Shown piece by piece: positions 18,358 through 27,743 of a DNA stretch of 64,000 nt. How positions within the stretch are numbered: the stretch's first letter is position 1; each line of letters starts with the position of its first letter. A model generated the notes under the pieces. That model searched no databases. It was not told where the DNA came from and worked only from the letters and a program-made list of their open reading frames with translations. Made by a program: the position numbers and the translations under genes. This stretch comes from Enterobacter sp. ENT03 (lineage in GTDB: Bacteria > Pseudomonadota > Gammaproteobacteria > Enterobacterales > Enterobacteriaceae). The stretch spans positions 62,001-126,000 of the forward strand of contig NZ_JAHUXA010000001.1 in the NCBI RefSeq assembly GCF_019218745.1, given 5' to 3'.

Positions 18358-19302
18358 ATGAACACCAAAGCCCGAAAGGTCATGATCATCGGTACCGGCA
18401 ACGTGGGCGCCTCGGCGGCCTACGCCCTGCTCAATCAGAATATATGTGAAGAACTGATCCTCGTGGACATCAATCATGAGCGCGTGGCGGGCCATGCGCA
18501 GGATCTGGCAGATGCAGCCGCGTATATGCCGGGCATGATGACCCTCTCCACCCGCGAGATAACAGAATGTGCGGATGTCGATATTGCGGTGATCACCGTT
18601 TCCGGCGGCGCGCTGAAGCCCGGTCAGACCCGTCTTGATGAGCTGACCGGCACCGCGCGCATTGTGCAGAACATCGTGCCGCAGATGATGGCGAACGGTT
18701 TTAACGGTATTTTTCTTATCGCCACCAACCCCTGCGACATCATTACCTGGCAGGTGTGGAAACTCTCCGGGCTGCCGCGCAATCAGGTGATCGGCACCGG
18801 CGTCTGGCTGGATACCACCCGTCTGCGCCGCACGCTGGCGGAGGCGCTGGACATCGGCGCGCAGAGTATTGATGCCTTTATCCTCGGCGAACATGGCGAC
18901 ACCCAGTTCCCGGTGTGGTCGCACTCGTCGGTTTACGGCTCACCCATTGCCGAGGTCTACCTGCGTAAAACCGGGCAGCCGCTGGATGGCGACCAGCTGG
19001 CAGCGAAAGTGCGTCGTCTGGGATTTGATATTTATGCCCGTAAAGGCTGCACCGAATACGGCATTGCCGGCACGATCGCCGAGATCTGCCGCAATATCTT
19101 TACCGGCAGCCACCGGGCACTGGCCATCTCCTGCATTCTCGATGGCGAGTACGGCCTGAGCAATATCGCCATTGGCGTGCCCGCCGTGCTGGCGCAAAGC
19201 GGGGTACAACAGATTATCGAATTACAACTGGCAGACGACGAGCTGGCGCTGTTCCGTCACTCCGCCAGCGTCATCGCCGCCAATATTGAGCGGCTGCCGT
19301 AA
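18358..19302 (+). CDS. L-lactate/2-hydroxyacid dehydrogenase family
   Basis: A 314-residue NAD-dependent member of the LDH/MDH superfamily. The Rossmann motif GTGNVGASAAYAL is near residue 12. The catalytic His lies in GEHGDTQFPVW, and the carboxylate-binding Arg with its Asp partner in LDTTRLRR. In the mobile loop GGALKPGQTRLDE, the residue that is Gln in lactate and Arg in malate dehydrogenases appears to be Leu (aligned to NQKPGE). The true substrate may therefore be a larger L-2-hydroxy/oxo acid such as branched-chain ones. It sits downstream of ptrR and ends 2 bp from the convergent PhzF-like gene. Confidence 0.88.
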   Translation: MNTKARKVMIIGTGNVGASAAYALLNQNICEELILVDINHERVAGHAQDLADAAAYMPGMMTLSTREITECADVDIAVITVSGGALKPGQTRLDELTGTARIVQNIVPQMMANGFNGIFLIATNPCDIITWQVWKLSGLPRNQVIGTGVWLDTTRLRRTLAEALDIGAQSIDAFILGEHGDTQFPVWSHSSVYGSPIAEVYLRKTGQPLDGDQLAAKVRRLGFDIYARKGCTEYGIAGTIAEICRNIFTGSHRALAISCILDGEYGLSNIAIGVPAVLAQSGVQQIIELQLADDELALFRHSASVIAANIERLP

Positions 19303-19304
19303 AA

Positions 19305-20102
19305 TCACGCCTGTTTGAGCTGAATGCGCCCGGTGAGATAGGTGGTGGCCTGACCCGCAATACTTACCCGCTCGCCGCGCCATTCACAGCGCAGATCGCC
19401 GCCACGGGCAGACACCTGACGCGCCGCGAGCTGCGTTTTCCCCAGTTTTTCACCCCAGTACGGAATGAGCATACTGTGCGTCGAGCCGGTGACCGGATCT
19501 TCCGCCACCGCCTCGCCGGGGCAGAAAAAGCGACTGACAAAATCATGACTGTCGCCCGGAGCGGTGACGCAGACCATCTTACCCAGCGGCATCATCGCCG
19601 GAATATCTGGTTGCAGGGCTTCCACCTGCTGCTGATCCTGCAACACCACCAGGTAATCGCGTCCGGCACGGACCTCCACCGCGTGGTCGATCCCCAGCGC
19701 ACTGAACAGCGCAGGCGGCGGCGTGTCCACCGGCTGCGTCTGCCAGGCCGGGAAATCCAGCGTCAGCCAGTCGCCGTGACGCGCGACGGTTAACGGACCG
19801 ACAAAGCGCGTGGTAAACGCGATTTCCGTGTCAGGATGACCCAGATGATTAAATATCACGTGCGCGGCGGCGAGCGTCGCGTGACCGCACAGGTCAATTT
19901 CATACTGGGTGGTAAACCAGCGCAGTTCATAACCCTCAGCATGACGCACAAAAAACGCTGTCTCGGACTGGTTATGCTGTTTCGCCATTTTCAGCAGCGT
20001 CTCATCCGGCAGCCACTCCGTTAAGACGCATACCGCCGCCGCGTTGCCACCAAAGGCGCGGTCGCTGAACGCATCAACCATATAAAAATCAATTTCCTGC
20101 AT
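19305..20102 (-). CDS. PhzF family protein, isomerase-like
   Basis: A 265-residue two-lobed PhzF-fold protein (relatives: E. coli YddE, diaminopimelate epimerase). The N-terminal lobe contains [17 protein letters not shown] and the conserved acid QSETAFF near residue 47, equivalent to the PhzF catalytic Glu. The second lobe contains [17 protein letters not shown], the usual GSAxxP-like turn. Family members act on small metabolites but no phenazine genes are near, so the substrate is unknown. It is convergent with the dehydrogenase and divergent from sotB. Confidence 0.87.
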   Translation of the reverse strand: MQEIDFYMVDAFSDRAFGGNAAAVCVLTEWLPDETLLKMAKQHNQSETAFFVRHAEGYELRWFTTQYEIDLCGHATLAAAHVIFNHLGHPDTEIAFTTRFVGPLTVARHGDWLTLDFPAWQTQPVDTPPPALFSALGIDHAVEVRAGRDYLVVLQDQQQVEALQPDIPAMMPLGKMVCVTAPGDSHDFVSRFFCPGEAVAEDPVTGSTHSMLIPYWGEKLGKTQLAARQVSARGGDLRCEWRGERVSIAGQATTYLTGRIQLKQA

Positions 20103-20280
20103 TGCCTGCTCCTGTTACGGGTCCGACGGTTACCATGACACAGGGCGGCGAGGCGCGCAGCCATTTTTCACCCTCAGCGGGCGCAGAAAAATGAGATATA
20201 GATCACAAAACGGCTGTATTTTCGCCAGCGATCGTTTTAAGATCGCCGCCTTTCCTTTTGCTTTCACGCCTGAGAATTTT

Positions 20281-21477
20281 ATGACAACCAACACGGTTTC
20301 ACGCCGGGTCGCGTGGCTACGGGTGGTTACGCTTGCCATTGCCGCCTTTATTTTTAATACCACCGAGTTTGTGCCGGTGGGGCTGCTCTCTGACATCGCG
20401 CAGAGCTTTGATATGGAAACCGCGCAGGTCGGCATTATGTTGACCATCTATGCCTGGGTGGTGGCGCTGCTGTCACTGCCGTTCATGCTGCTCACCAGTC
20501 AGGTGGAGCGGCGCAAACTGCTGATTGGCCTGTTCGTGCTGTTTATCGCCAGCCATGTGCTGTCATTCCTGGCGTGGAACTTTACCGTGCTGGTATTAAG
20601 CCGTATCGGTATCGCCTTTGCTCACGCGATTTTCTGGTCGATCACCGCGTCGCTGGCGATCCGCCTCGCCCCGGCGGGTAAACGCGCCCAGGCGCTGAGC
20701 CTGCTGGCGACGGGTACCGCGCTGGCGATGGTGCTCGGTCTGCCGATTGGCCGGATCGTCGGACAGTATTTCGGCTGGCGCACCACCTTCTTTATTATCG
20801 GCCTTGGGGCGCTCATCACCCTGCTGTGCCTGATGAAACTGCTGCCGCGCCTGCCGAGTGAGCATTCCGGATCGCTGAAAAGCCTGCCGGTGCTGTTCCG
20901 CCGCCCGGCGCTGATGGCGATCTATCTGCTGACCGTGGTGGTGGTGACGGCGCACTACACCGCCTACAGCTATATCGAGCCGTTCGTAATGACCGTAGCC
21001 GGATCGAGCGCCAGCTTTGCCACGCTGCTGTTGCTGGTGCTGGGCGGCGCGGGCATCATAGGCAGCGTGCTGTTCAGCAAGCTGGGTAACGCGCACGCTT
21101 CCGGGCTGGTGAGCGGGGCTATCGCCCTGCTGACGCTGTGCCTGGTGTTGCTGCTTCCGGCGGCAGACAGTGAGCTGCATCTGGCAGTGCTGAGCGTGTT
21201 CTGGGGCGTGGCGATCATGGTGATCGGGCTGGGGATGCAGGTGAAAGTGCTGTCACTGGCACCGGATGCCACCGACGTGGCGATGGCCCTGTTCTCAGGG
21301 ATATTTAACTTAGGAATTGGCGCGGGGGCGCTGGTGGGAAATCAGGTGAGTCTGCACGGGTCGATGAGCGCTATCGGCTATGTCGGCGCAATGCCTGCGC
21401 TGGCGGCGCTGATCTGGGCGCTGCTGATTTTCCGCCGCTGGCCGACGGCGCTGGAAGAACACGCGCCGACCGCCTGA
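20281..21477 (+). CDS. sotB: sugar efflux transporter, MFS
   Basis: A 398-residue 12-helix major facilitator exporter, nearly identical in blocks to E. coli SotB (YdeA; 396 residues), which exports arabinose and related sugars. [18 protein letters not shown] is the E. coli start; the frame is open 30 codons upstream without support. The signature DIAQSF and the loop [11 protein letters not shown] after helix 2 are present. As in E. coli, it is convergent with marC, sharing a short intergenic hairpin. Confidence 0.96.
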   Translation: MTTNTVSRRVAWLRVVTLAIAAFIFNTTEFVPVGLLSDIAQSFDMETAQVGIMLTIYAWVVALLSLPFMLLTSQVERRKLLIGLFVLFIASHVLSFLAWNFTVLVLSRIGIAFAHAIFWSITASLAIRLAPAGKRAQALSLLATGTALAMVLGLPIGRIVGQYFGWRTTFFIIGLGALITLLCLMKLLPRLPSEHSGSLKSLPVLFRRPALMAIYLLTVVVVTAHYTAYSYIEPFVMTVAGSSASFATLLLLVLGGAGIIGSVLFSKLGNAHASGLVSGAIALLTLCLVLLLPAADSELHLAVLSVFWGVAIMVIGLGMQVKVLSLAPDATDVAMALFSGIFNLGIGAGALVGNQVSLHGSMSAIGYVGAMPALAALIWALLIFRRWPTALEEHAPTA

Positions 21478-21481
21478 ACGG

Positions 21482-21517
21482 ACAGCCCCTCACCGAAACG
21501 GTCAGGGGCTGTTTTTT
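21482..21517 (+). terminator. sotB terminator
   Basis: ACAGCCCCT (21482-21490) pairs with AGGGGCTGT (21504-21512), followed by a six-T run. It overlaps the marC stop codon at 21516. Confidence 0.85.
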
Positions 21518-22181
21518 AATGGTAAGTGGTTATGATTTCCAGCACGCCATTAATGATGAACTGCACCCCCATACAGACCAGCAAAAAGCCCATCAGACGT
21601 GAAATCGCTTCGATACCGCCTTTGCCCACCAGCCGCATGATCGCCCCGGAGCTGCGCAGGCTGCCCCACAGAATCAGTCCGACCAGCGCGAAAATAATCG
21701 GCGGTGCCACGGTGATCACCCACTCCGGAAATTCGCTGGTGTGGCGTACCGTGGAGGCGGAGCTGATGATCATCGCAATGGTTCCCGGCCCGGCGGTGCT
21801 CGGCATCGCCAGCGGCACAAAGGCGATATTGGTGTCCGGCGCGTCTTCCAGCTCCTCGGATTTGGTTTTCGCCTCCGGCGTTTCATGGGCTTTCTGCTGC
21901 GGGAACAGCATCCGGAAACCGATAAAGGCGACGATCAGCCCCCCTGCAATACGCAGACCGGGTATCGAAATACCAAAGGTGTTCATCACCAGCTGCCCGG
22001 CATAGTACGCCACCATCATAATGATAAAGACATACACCGAGGCCATGCGTGCCTGTTCGTTACGCTGGGCGTTGTTCATGTTCCCGGCCAGGCCAAGAAA
22101 CAGCGCGACGGTGGTTAACGGGTTCGCCAGCGGCAGTAAGACTACCAGCCCAAGGCCAATCGCCCGGAAGAGATCCAGCAT
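21516..22181 (-). CDS. marC: MarC family inner-membrane protein
   Basis: A 221-residue protein with six hydrophobic segments, matching E. coli MarC along its length. Despite its place beside marRAB it does not itself cause multiple antibiotic resistance in E. coli, and its function is unknown. The hydrophilic centre ([18 protein letters not shown], residues ~92-110) is a cytoplasmic loop. It is divergent from marRAB; the 186-bp intergenic region holds the mar control sites. Confidence 0.95.
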   Translation of the reverse strand: MLDLFRAIGLGLVVLLPLANPLTTVALFLGLAGNMNNAQRNEQARMASVYVFIIMMVAYYAGQLVMNTFGISIPGLRIAGGLIVAFIGFRMLFPQQKAHETPEAKTKSEELEDAPDTNIAFVPLAMPSTAGPGTIAMIISSASTVRHTSEFPEWVITVAPPIIFALVGLILWGSLRSSGAIMRLVGKGGIEAISRLMGFLLVCMGVQFIINGVLEIITTYH

Positions 22182-22269
22182 GAGAATTTCACTCCTGTGA
22201 TGAGGTAAAGACCGGTCAAGTATATCTGCAAACGGGGGTGAGGGGCAGGACGGTGACGACAGTGAAGGG

Positions 22270-22289
22270 TTTTAGCAATTCGTGGCATG
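22270..22289 (+). promoter_or_regulatory. marbox
   Basis: TTTAGCAATTCGTGGCATGG matches the E. coli marbox in marO (TTTAGCAAAACGTGGCATCG) at 17 of 20 positions, counted by eye. It lies about 15 bp upstream of the -35 element. MarA, SoxS and Rob bind here to activate marRAB. Confidence 0.85.
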
Positions 22290-22304
22290 GGTTGATTCAT
22301 TCAG

Positions 22305-22333
22305 TTGACTTATACTTGCCCCGGCAATAATAT
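22305..22333 (+). promoter_or_regulatory. marRAB promoter
   Basis: TTGACT (22305-22310), a 17-bp spacer and TAATAT (22328-22333). The spacer is filled by the first MarR operator, so repressor and polymerase compete. Confidence 0.88.
22316..22327. promoter_or_regulatory. MarR operator site I
   Basis: Perfect inverted repeat TTGCC-CC-GGCAA between -35 and -10, at the position of E. coli marO site I. Confidence 0.88.
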
Positions 22334-22350
22334 CCGCCGTGATTACTTAC

Positions 22351-22362
22351 TTGCCGGGGCAA
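22351..22362. promoter_or_regulatory. MarR operator site II
   Basis: Perfect inverted repeat TTGCC-GG-GGCAA, 5 bp upstream of the marR GTG codon, matching E. coli marO site II near the ribosome binding region. Confidence 0.88.
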
Positions 22363-22367
22363 CCATC

Positions 22368-22802
22368 GTGAAAAGCACAAGTGACTTGTTTAACGAAATC
22401 ATCCCACTTGGCCGTCTTATTCATATGGTTAACCAGAAAAAAGATCGCCTGCTCAACGACTATCTGTCGCCGCTGGATATTACCGCGACGCAGTTTAAAG
22501 TGCTTTGCACCATTCGCTGCCCCGGTTGCATTACGCCGGTGGAACTGAAAAAAGCACTGTCTGTCGATCTGGGCGCCCTGACCCGCATGCTGGATCGTCT
22601 GGTATGCAAAGGCTGGATCGAACGTACGCCAAACCCGCACGATAAGCGTGGCGTACTGATCCGGTTGACCACCGATGGCGCGGCGCTGTGCGAGCGCGGT
22701 CATCAGTTATTAGGACAAGACCTGCACCAGGAACTAACAAAAAACTTAACGGCAGACGAAGTGGCAACTCTTGAGCATTTGCTCAAAAAAGTACTGCCGT
22801 AA
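22368..22802 (+). CDS. marR: multiple antibiotic resistance repressor
   Basis: A 144-residue winged-helix repressor, nearly identical to E. coli MarR. It binds marO as a dimer and is released by salicylate-type phenolics and by copper-driven disulfide formation. The start is GTG ([16 protein letters not shown]), as in E. coli. The recognition helix [16 protein letters not shown] is intact, and the oxidation-sensitive Cys in DRLVCKG is present. It heads the marRAB operon, 11 bp before marA. Confidence 0.98.
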   Translation: MKSTSDLFNEIIPLGRLIHMVNQKKDRLLNDYLSPLDITATQFKVLCTIRCPGCITPVELKKALSVDLGALTRMLDRLVCKGWIERTPNPHDKRGVLIRLTTDGAALCERGHQLLGQDLHQELTKNLTADEVATLEHLLKKVLP

Positions 22803-22813
22803 ACCAACGAGGT

Positions 22814-23200
22814 ATGACGATGTCCAGACGCAATAATGACGCCATCACTATTCATAGCATTTTGGACTGGATTGAAGATAACCTGGAATCACCGCTGTCG
22901 CTGGAGAAGGTTTCCGAGCGTTCAGGTTACTCAAAGTGGCACCTGCAACGGATGTTCAAAAAAGAGACTGGCCATTCATTGGGTCAATACATCCGCAGCC
23001 GCAAACTGACTGAAATTGCGCAAAAGCTCAAGCAAAGCAACGAGCCGATCCTGTATCTGGCCGAGCGTTATGGCTTTGAGTCTCAGCAGACGCTGACGCG
23101 CACTTTCAAGAACTACTTTGACGTGCCGCCGCACAAATACCGTACCACCGGTATGCATGGCGAAACCCGGTATCTGCTACCTATTAACCACTGTAATTGA
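22814..23200 (+). CDS. marA: AraC-family activator of the mar/sox/rob regulon
   Basis: A 128-residue protein composed only of the two helix-turn-helix units of the AraC fold. It activates efflux (acrAB-tolC), micF and stress genes at marboxes. Both HTH regions match E. coli MarA almost residue for residue: [20 protein letters not shown] and [20 protein letters not shown]. The C terminus ([18 protein letters not shown]) is more divergent. The start MTMSRRNND follows GAGG. Confidence 0.98.
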   Translation: MTMSRRNNDAITIHSILDWIEDNLESPLSLEKVSERSGYSKWHLQRMFKKETGHSLGQYIRSRKLTEIAQKLKQSNEPILYLAERYGFESQQTLTRTFKNYFDVPPHKYRTTGMHGETRYLLPINHCN

Positions 23201-23232
23201 GAAACGCCTGTTTTAGACGTATCGAGGAAATC

Positions 23233-23448
23233 ATGAAAACTATCGTCTCCGCTGCCCTCACCGCTCTGATGCTGGTAAGTGCCCAGAGCTATGCGGAGCA
23301 GTCCGGTCATCCTTCGGCGGCAACCAGCCGCGACGCGATGATTATGCCTTCGGCCCATGACGAGTCACCTTTCGACTTTAACCATATGGGCACCGGCAGC
23401 GACAAATCCGACGAATTAGGCGTGCCTTATTATAACCGGCACGGCTAA
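23233..23448 (+). CDS. marB: MarB, small periplasmic protein
   Basis: A 71-residue protein with a signal peptide (KTIVSAALTALMLVSAQSYA, cleavage after AYA-like) and an acidic mature part ending GVPYYNRHG. It is the third gene of marRAB. MarB dampens marA expression from the periplasm in E. coli by an unclear route. I start at 23233 (GAGGAAATC then ATG). Sequence conservation is lower than for marR and marA, as expected. Confidence 0.92.
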   Translation: MKTIVSAALTALMLVSAQSYAEQSGHPSAATSRDAMIMPSAHDESPFDFNHMGTGSDKSDELGVPYYNRHG

Positions 23449-23456
23449 TTCGCTTT

Positions 23457-23482
23457 GCCCCGCTTCGGCGGGGCTTTTTTTT
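23457..23482 (+). terminator. marRAB terminator
   Basis: GCCCCGC/GCGGGGC with a UUCG tetraloop and an eight-T run, 8 bp after marB. It also touches the end of the convergent eamA. Confidence 0.95.
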
Positions 23483-24380
23483 ATCTGACCGGCAGCGCCT
23501 TACGCAGGCGAATGCCAAAGACATTGATATACAGCCCCGCCATAATCAGCACCGCCCCCGCCAGTTGCAGCAGCGTCAGGGTCTCCCCGAGCAGCAACGC
23601 CGCGCTGCCCATACCGAACACCGGCACCAGCAACGACAGCGGCGCGACACGCCAGGTTTCATAGCGCCCGAGCAGCGTTCCCCAGATGCCGTAGCCGATA
23701 ATGGTTGCCACAAACGCCAGATAGAGCAGTGAGAAGACGGTGACAATGTCGATATTCACCAGGCTTTGCAGCATCACCGCCGGACCATCGAAAATCAGCG
23801 ACGCCAACATAAAGGGCACAATGGGGATCAGCGCGCTCCACACCACCAGCGACATCACCGACGGGCGCACCGGCAGCTGCATGATCATCTTGTTGAAAAT
23901 ATTGCCGCAGGCCCAGCTGAGCGCCGCCGCCAGCGTCAGCATAAAGCCGAGCAGCGCCACATGCTGACCATTCAGGCTCGCCTGCGCCAGCACCAGCACG
24001 CCGAACACCGCCAGCGTAATGCCGATCACCTGTTTCGCCTGTAAACGCTCGCCGAACACGCAGGCACCGAGAATGATGGTGAAAAACGCCTGTGCCTGGA
24101 GCATCAGCGAGGCCAGCCCGGCGGGCATGCCGAAGTTAATGGCGCAGAACAGAAAAGCAAACTGCCCGAAGCTTATCGTCAGCCCGTAGCCCAGCAGCAG
24201 ACGCAGCGGGATCTTCGGGCGGGAAACCACCAGCAGCGCCGGAAAGGCCACCAGCACGAAACGTAATCCCGCCAGCATCAGCGGCGGCATGTTATGTAGC
24301 CCGAGTTTAATGACGACAAAGTTCAGTCCCCACACCACCACGACCAGCAACGCCAGCAGACTATCTTTGCGCGTCATCAT
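23481..24380 (-). CDS. eamA: O-acetylserine/cysteine exporter, DMT family
   Basis: A 299-residue drug/metabolite transporter with ten membrane helices in two EamA repeats, the same length as E. coli EamA (YdeD). It exports cysteine-pathway metabolites across the inner membrane. Conserved blocks include VVVWGLNFVVIKLGLHNMPP in helix 1 and GRYETWRVAPLSLLVPVFGM in the second repeat. Two adjacent ATG codons give MMTRK or MTRK. It is convergent with marRAB and divergent from ydeE. Confidence 0.95.
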   Translation of the reverse strand: MMTRKDSLLALLVVVVWGLNFVVIKLGLHNMPPLMLAGLRFVLVAFPALLVVSRPKIPLRLLLGYGLTISFGQFAFLFCAINFGMPAGLASLMLQAQAFFTIILGACVFGERLQAKQVIGITLAVFGVLVLAQASLNGQHVALLGFMLTLAAALSWACGNIFNKMIMQLPVRPSVMSLVVWSALIPIVPFMLASLIFDGPAVMLQSLVNIDIVTVFSLLYLAFVATIIGYGIWGTLLGRYETWRVAPLSLLVPVFGMGSAALLLGETLTLLQLAGAVLIMAGLYINVFGIRLRKALPVR

Positions 24381-24579
24381 TGCCCCGATCAGTTAGATTT
24401 ATTAAATTTATGTAAAAAAGTAACGTTAACGTAAACGAATGTACAGAGGCAGATCCCAAATTCTGGCAGGGGCATTTTCGCATTTGAGAGCAAACCCGTA
24501 GCTATACAAGCGCTTTTATGCATGTTATTGCTGTAAGACATAGCAAATAACGATAACAGATGTGATGTCAGGCAAGCCC

Positions 24580-25776
24580 ATGATCCCAGCACAAACCCGT
24601 TCCACCCTCGCACTATTGGCCTCCTCGTTACTGCTGACCATCGGTCGCGGTGCCACGCTGCCGTTTATGACCATCTATCTCAATCGCCAGTACGGCTTGA
24701 CGGTGGATGCGGTGGGTTATGCCCTGAGTATCGCCCTGACCATCGGCGTCTTTTTCAGTCTGGGCTTTGGCATGCTGGCGGATAAGTTTGATAAAAAACG
24801 CTACATGCTGATCGCCATTACCTGTTTTATCGTCGGCTTCACTGCCATTCCGCTCAGTCATAATGTGGTGCTGGTGGTGGCGCTGTTTGCGCTGATCAAC
24901 TGCGCCTATTCGGTGTTCTCCACCGTGCTGAAAGCCTATTTCTCGGACACCCTGACGCCGTCGGCAAAATCAAAAATTTTCTCGCTCAACTACACGGTGC
25001 TGAATATTGGCTGGACGGTGGGGCCGCCCCTCGGCACGCTGCTGGTGATGCAGAGCGTGAATCTGCCGTTCTGGCTGGCAGCAGCCTGCGCCGCGTTCCC
25101 GCTGGTGTTTATACAGCTGTATGTGCAGCGCATTCCGGTCACGCCTGATGGTGAAGTGAGCGTGGCCTGGTCGCCGTCAGTGCTGCTGCGGGATAAAGCC
25201 CTGCTGTGGTTTACGCTGTCGGGCTTTCTGGCCGCGTTCGTCGCCGGTTCGTTTGCCTCCTGTATTTCCCAGTACGTGATGAGTGTGGCGGATAACAGTT
25301 TCGCCGAGAAAGTGGTGGCCGTGGTGCTGTCGGTGAACGCCGCGATGGTGGTCAGCCTGCAGTATGCGCTGGGTCGCCGTCTGACGGCGCGCAACATTCA
25401 GCCATTGATGGCCGCCGGGACGGTCTGTTTTGTCATCGGGCTGACCGGATTTATGCTCGCCGGCAGCAATTTGTGGTTCTGGGGCGCGGCATCGGCGATC
25501 TTTACCATCGGCGAGATTATCTATGCGCCGGGGGAATACCTGCTGATTGATAACATCGCCCCCGCGGGCATGAAAGCGAGCTACTTCTCGGCACAGGCGT
25601 TAGGCTGGCTCGGCGCGGCGTTAAACCCGCTGGCGACCGGGGTGATCCTCACCACATTGCCGGGCTGGTCGCTGTTTGTGATCATGATGGTGGTGATTGT
25701 GCTGGCCTGGCTGATGATGCTGCTCGGGATGCGGGTCAGTCCGTGGCAGGATGTGAAGCAAAAGGTGACGGTGTAA
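24580..25776 (+). CDS. ydeE: MFS dipeptide/metabolite exporter YdeE
   Basis: A 398-residue 12-helix major facilitator, close to E. coli YdeE (395 residues), implicated in dipeptide and arabinose export. Signature blocks: TIGRGATLPFMTIYL in helix 1 and GMLADKFDKKRYML in the 2-3 loop. I start at MIPAQTRSTLALL (24580), which aligns with the E. coli N terminus; an ATG six codons earlier is also open. The divergent region to eamA (24381-24579) contains a TAACGTTAACG motif of unknown meaning. REP repeats follow the stop. Confidence 0.94.
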   Translation: MIPAQTRSTLALLASSLLLTIGRGATLPFMTIYLNRQYGLTVDAVGYALSIALTIGVFFSLGFGMLADKFDKKRYMLIAITCFIVGFTAIPLSHNVVLVVALFALINCAYSVFSTVLKAYFSDTLTPSAKSKIFSLNYTVLNIGWTVGPPLGTLLVMQSVNLPFWLAAACAAFPLVFIQLYVQRIPVTPDGEVSVAWSPSVLLRDKALLWFTLSGFLAAFVAGSFASCISQYVMSVADNSFAEKVVAVVLSVNAAMVVSLQYALGRRLTARNIQPLMAAGTVCFVIGLTGFMLAGSNLWFWGAASAIFTIGEIIYAPGEYLLIDNIAPAGMKASYFSAQALGWLGAALNPLATGVILTTLPGWSLFVIMMVVIVLAWLMMLLGMRVSPWQDVKQKVTV

Positions 25777-25779
25777 GGC

Positions 25780-26000
25780 GTTTTGCCGGGCGGTGGGGGG
25801 TTTAATGGTAAATGCCGGGTGGCGGCTACGCCTTACCCGGCCTACGGCACACGTGGTGAAGATCGTAATGGCGTTGTAGGCCCGGCAAGCCACGCGCCGC
25901 CGGGCATTTACTACTACGCCTTACCCGGCCTACGGTGCTCGAGGTGAAGATCGTAATGGCCCTGTAGGCCCGGCAAGCCACGCGCCGCCGGGCAACTGCT
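25780..26000. repeat. REP/BIME array downstream of ydeE
   Basis: A REP unit at 25783-25800, then two long similar segments. Each contains cgccttacccggcctacgg, a ggtgaagatcgtaatgg spacer, and gtaggcccggcaagccacgcg ending in ccgccgggc. Copies lie about 25835-25908 and 25915-25996. This is a mosaic of Y/Z-type REP units between the converging ydeE and MetE-like genes. Confidence 0.88.
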
Positions 26001-26035
26001 GCGTTAAACCCTCAAACAAAAGGTTACACCGTCAC

Positions 26036-27139
26036 TTACCACACATCACTGGCGATCGCCGTTACCAGCCGGACTTTATCCCACTGCTGCGCTTCTGTGA
26101 GGGAGTTGCCCTCTTCGGTTGACGCAAAGCCGCACTGCGGGCTTAAACAAATCTGCTTGATGTCCACATACTGCGCCGCTTCCTGCAAACGCGCTTTGAT
26201 ACCTTCCGGGTATTCCAGCTCACCATTTTTGGTGGTGATAAGCCCCAGCACCACCTGCTGTTTGCCCGGACGCACAAAGCGCAGCGGCGCAAAATCGCCG
26301 GAGCGGTCGTTATCGTATTCCAGGAAGAACGCATCGACATTCACCGTGCCGAACAGCACTTCCGCCACCGGCTCGTAACCGCCTTCGGAGATCCACGTCG
26401 AGCGGAAATTCCCCCGGCAGACATGCAGCCCGATAGTCAGATCGTCCGGCTTACCTTCCAGCGCCTTGTTGAGCACGCGGGCATAAATCTGCGCCAGCTC
26501 ATCCGGATCATCGCCCCGCTCACGGATCTGCCGACGCTGGTCGTCAGAGCACAGGTACGCCCACACGGTGTCATCCAGTTGCAGATAGCGGCAGCCGGCA
26601 TCATAAAAGGCACGAATGGCATCGCGCCAGGTGGTCGCCAGATCGTCGAAATAGCGGTCAAGGGTCGGATACACGGTAGCGTCAATCGCCTGGCGACCGC
26701 CGCGGAAATGCAGCACGCTCGGGCTGGGGATGGTCATTTTCGGCTGCGCGTTACCGCTGATGCTTTGCAGATAACGGAAGTCTTCCAGCATCGGGTGATC
26801 GCCAAAACTCAGCTTGCCGGTCACGCGCACGCTGTGGGCTTTGGTCTGCACGCCGTTAAACTGAATGCCCTGCTCCGAATCGTAACGCTCCACGCCGTTC
26901 AGACCATCAAAGAAGTCGAAGTGCCACCAGGCGCGGCGGAACTCACCGTCGGTCACCACATGCAGGCCACAGGCGCACTGCTGCTCCACCACCTGGCGGA
27001 TGGCGTCATCTTCCACGGCGCGCAGCTGCACGGCGTCGATTTCACCGCGGGCAAATTGCAGACGGGCCTGTTTAATGGCGTCCGGGCGTAAAAAACTGCC
27101 GACGACATCGGCGCGGTACGGGGCGTGTTGCTGCTGCAT
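26036..27139 (-). CDS. MetE C-terminal-like methyltransferase (YxjG/YxjH type)
   Basis: A 367-residue protein matching the C-terminal catalytic half of cobalamin-independent methionine synthase. Such short forms (B. subtilis YxjG/YxjH) are annotated as homocysteine methyltransferases; the natural methyl donor is uncertain. The zinc ligands are visible: His and Cys in GLHVCRGN, Glu in DAFFLEYDN, and Cys in LSPQCGFASTEEGN. The substrate-binding region YLQLDDTVWAYL is also present. The start MQQQHAPYRADVVGSFLRP has AGGAGAG upstream. An HxlR regulator precedes it on the same strand. Confidence 0.9.
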   Translation of the reverse strand: MQQQHAPYRADVVGSFLRPDAIKQARLQFARGEIDAVQLRAVEDDAIRQVVEQQCACGLHVVTDGEFRRAWWHFDFFDGLNGVERYDSEQGIQFNGVQTKAHSVRVTGKLSFGDHPMLEDFRYLQSISGNAQPKMTIPSPSVLHFRGGRQAIDATVYPTLDRYFDDLATTWRDAIRAFYDAGCRYLQLDDTVWAYLCSDDQRRQIRERGDDPDELAQIYARVLNKALEGKPDDLTIGLHVCRGNFRSTWISEGGYEPVAEVLFGTVNVDAFFLEYDNDRSGDFAPLRFVRPGKQQVVLGLITTKNGELEYPEGIKARLQEAAQYVDIKQICLSPQCGFASTEEGNSLTEAQQWDKVRLVTAIASDVW

Positions 27140-27297
27140 GGTTCTCTCCTTGCCGCCAGTGGAAGTAATACCCTGGCGTGATAGTTCATTATTTGAATTT
27201 TTAGCCTTCTGGACGGCTAAACATCCAAAAAAAGATGTCATATCCTGCCGCTGATGGCAAATGAGAAAACCTCACCCATGATGAAAAAGATTCATCT

Positions 27298-27654
27298 TCA
27301 GTCCGTCGTGCTTGCCGCTTCTGCTTCGTGGGCAGGTTTAGCTGCCAGGTTTTCCCGGTTGCGGGTGCCCCATTCACACAGCGGCTGCAACGCCTGGGCC
27401 AGCGAACGACCAAACTCGGTGATGGTGTACTCCACCCGTGGCGGCACCTCCTGGAAATCATGACGACTGATGATGCCGTCTTCCGTCATCGCCTTGAGCT
27501 GCTGGATCAGCACTTTCTCGCTGATCCCCTCCACCAGCCGTTTAAATTCCCCGAAACGACGCGGGCTGTACTGCACGTAAAACAGCAGCAGCGGCTTCCA
27601 TTTACCGCCAATGTAATGCAGGGCCACATCAAGGCCGCAGACAGGTTCCATCAT
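27298..27654 (-). CDS. HxlR-family transcriptional regulator
   Basis: A 118-residue winged-helix dimeric regulator of the HxlR/YodB group. The N-terminal Cys (MMEPVCGLD) before IGGKWKPLLLFYV is the conserved position used for thiol, quinone or aldehyde sensing in YodB-like members. The HTH spans KRLVEGISEKVLIQQLKAM, and the wing contains VPPRVEYTITEFGRSL. It is divergent from an SDR gene (start 27744), its likely target; the MetE-like gene lies downstream on the same strand. An ATG 3 bp later (27651) is equally possible. Confidence 0.9.
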   Translation of the reverse strand: MMEPVCGLDVALHYIGGKWKPLLLFYVQYSPRRFGEFKRLVEGISEKVLIQQLKAMTEDGIISRHDFQEVPPRVEYTITEFGRSLAQALQPLCEWGTRNRENLAAKPAHEAEAASTTD

Positions 27655-27660
27655 TTTTCT

Positions 27661-27700
27661 CCATACATACCTTTTGGTAGGTACTAGTATACAGGAAAGT
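27661..27700. promoter_or_regulatory. putative HxlR operator/promoter region
   Basis: Contains TACC-TTTT-GGTA (27668-27679), directly followed by gGTACTAGTATAC, an imperfect palindrome. Such GTAC/TACC-rich repeats between divergent HxlR and oxidoreductase genes are typical operators. Binding is inferred. Confidence 0.5.
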
Positions 27701-27743
27701 CTGTGCTTACACTGCTTTCTCACACACAATGCCGGAGAACATC

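Noticed and set aside
24389..24613. 74-codon minus-strand frame between eamA and ydeE
   Set aside because: It runs through the divergent promoter region into the ydeE start and has no ribosome site or family features.
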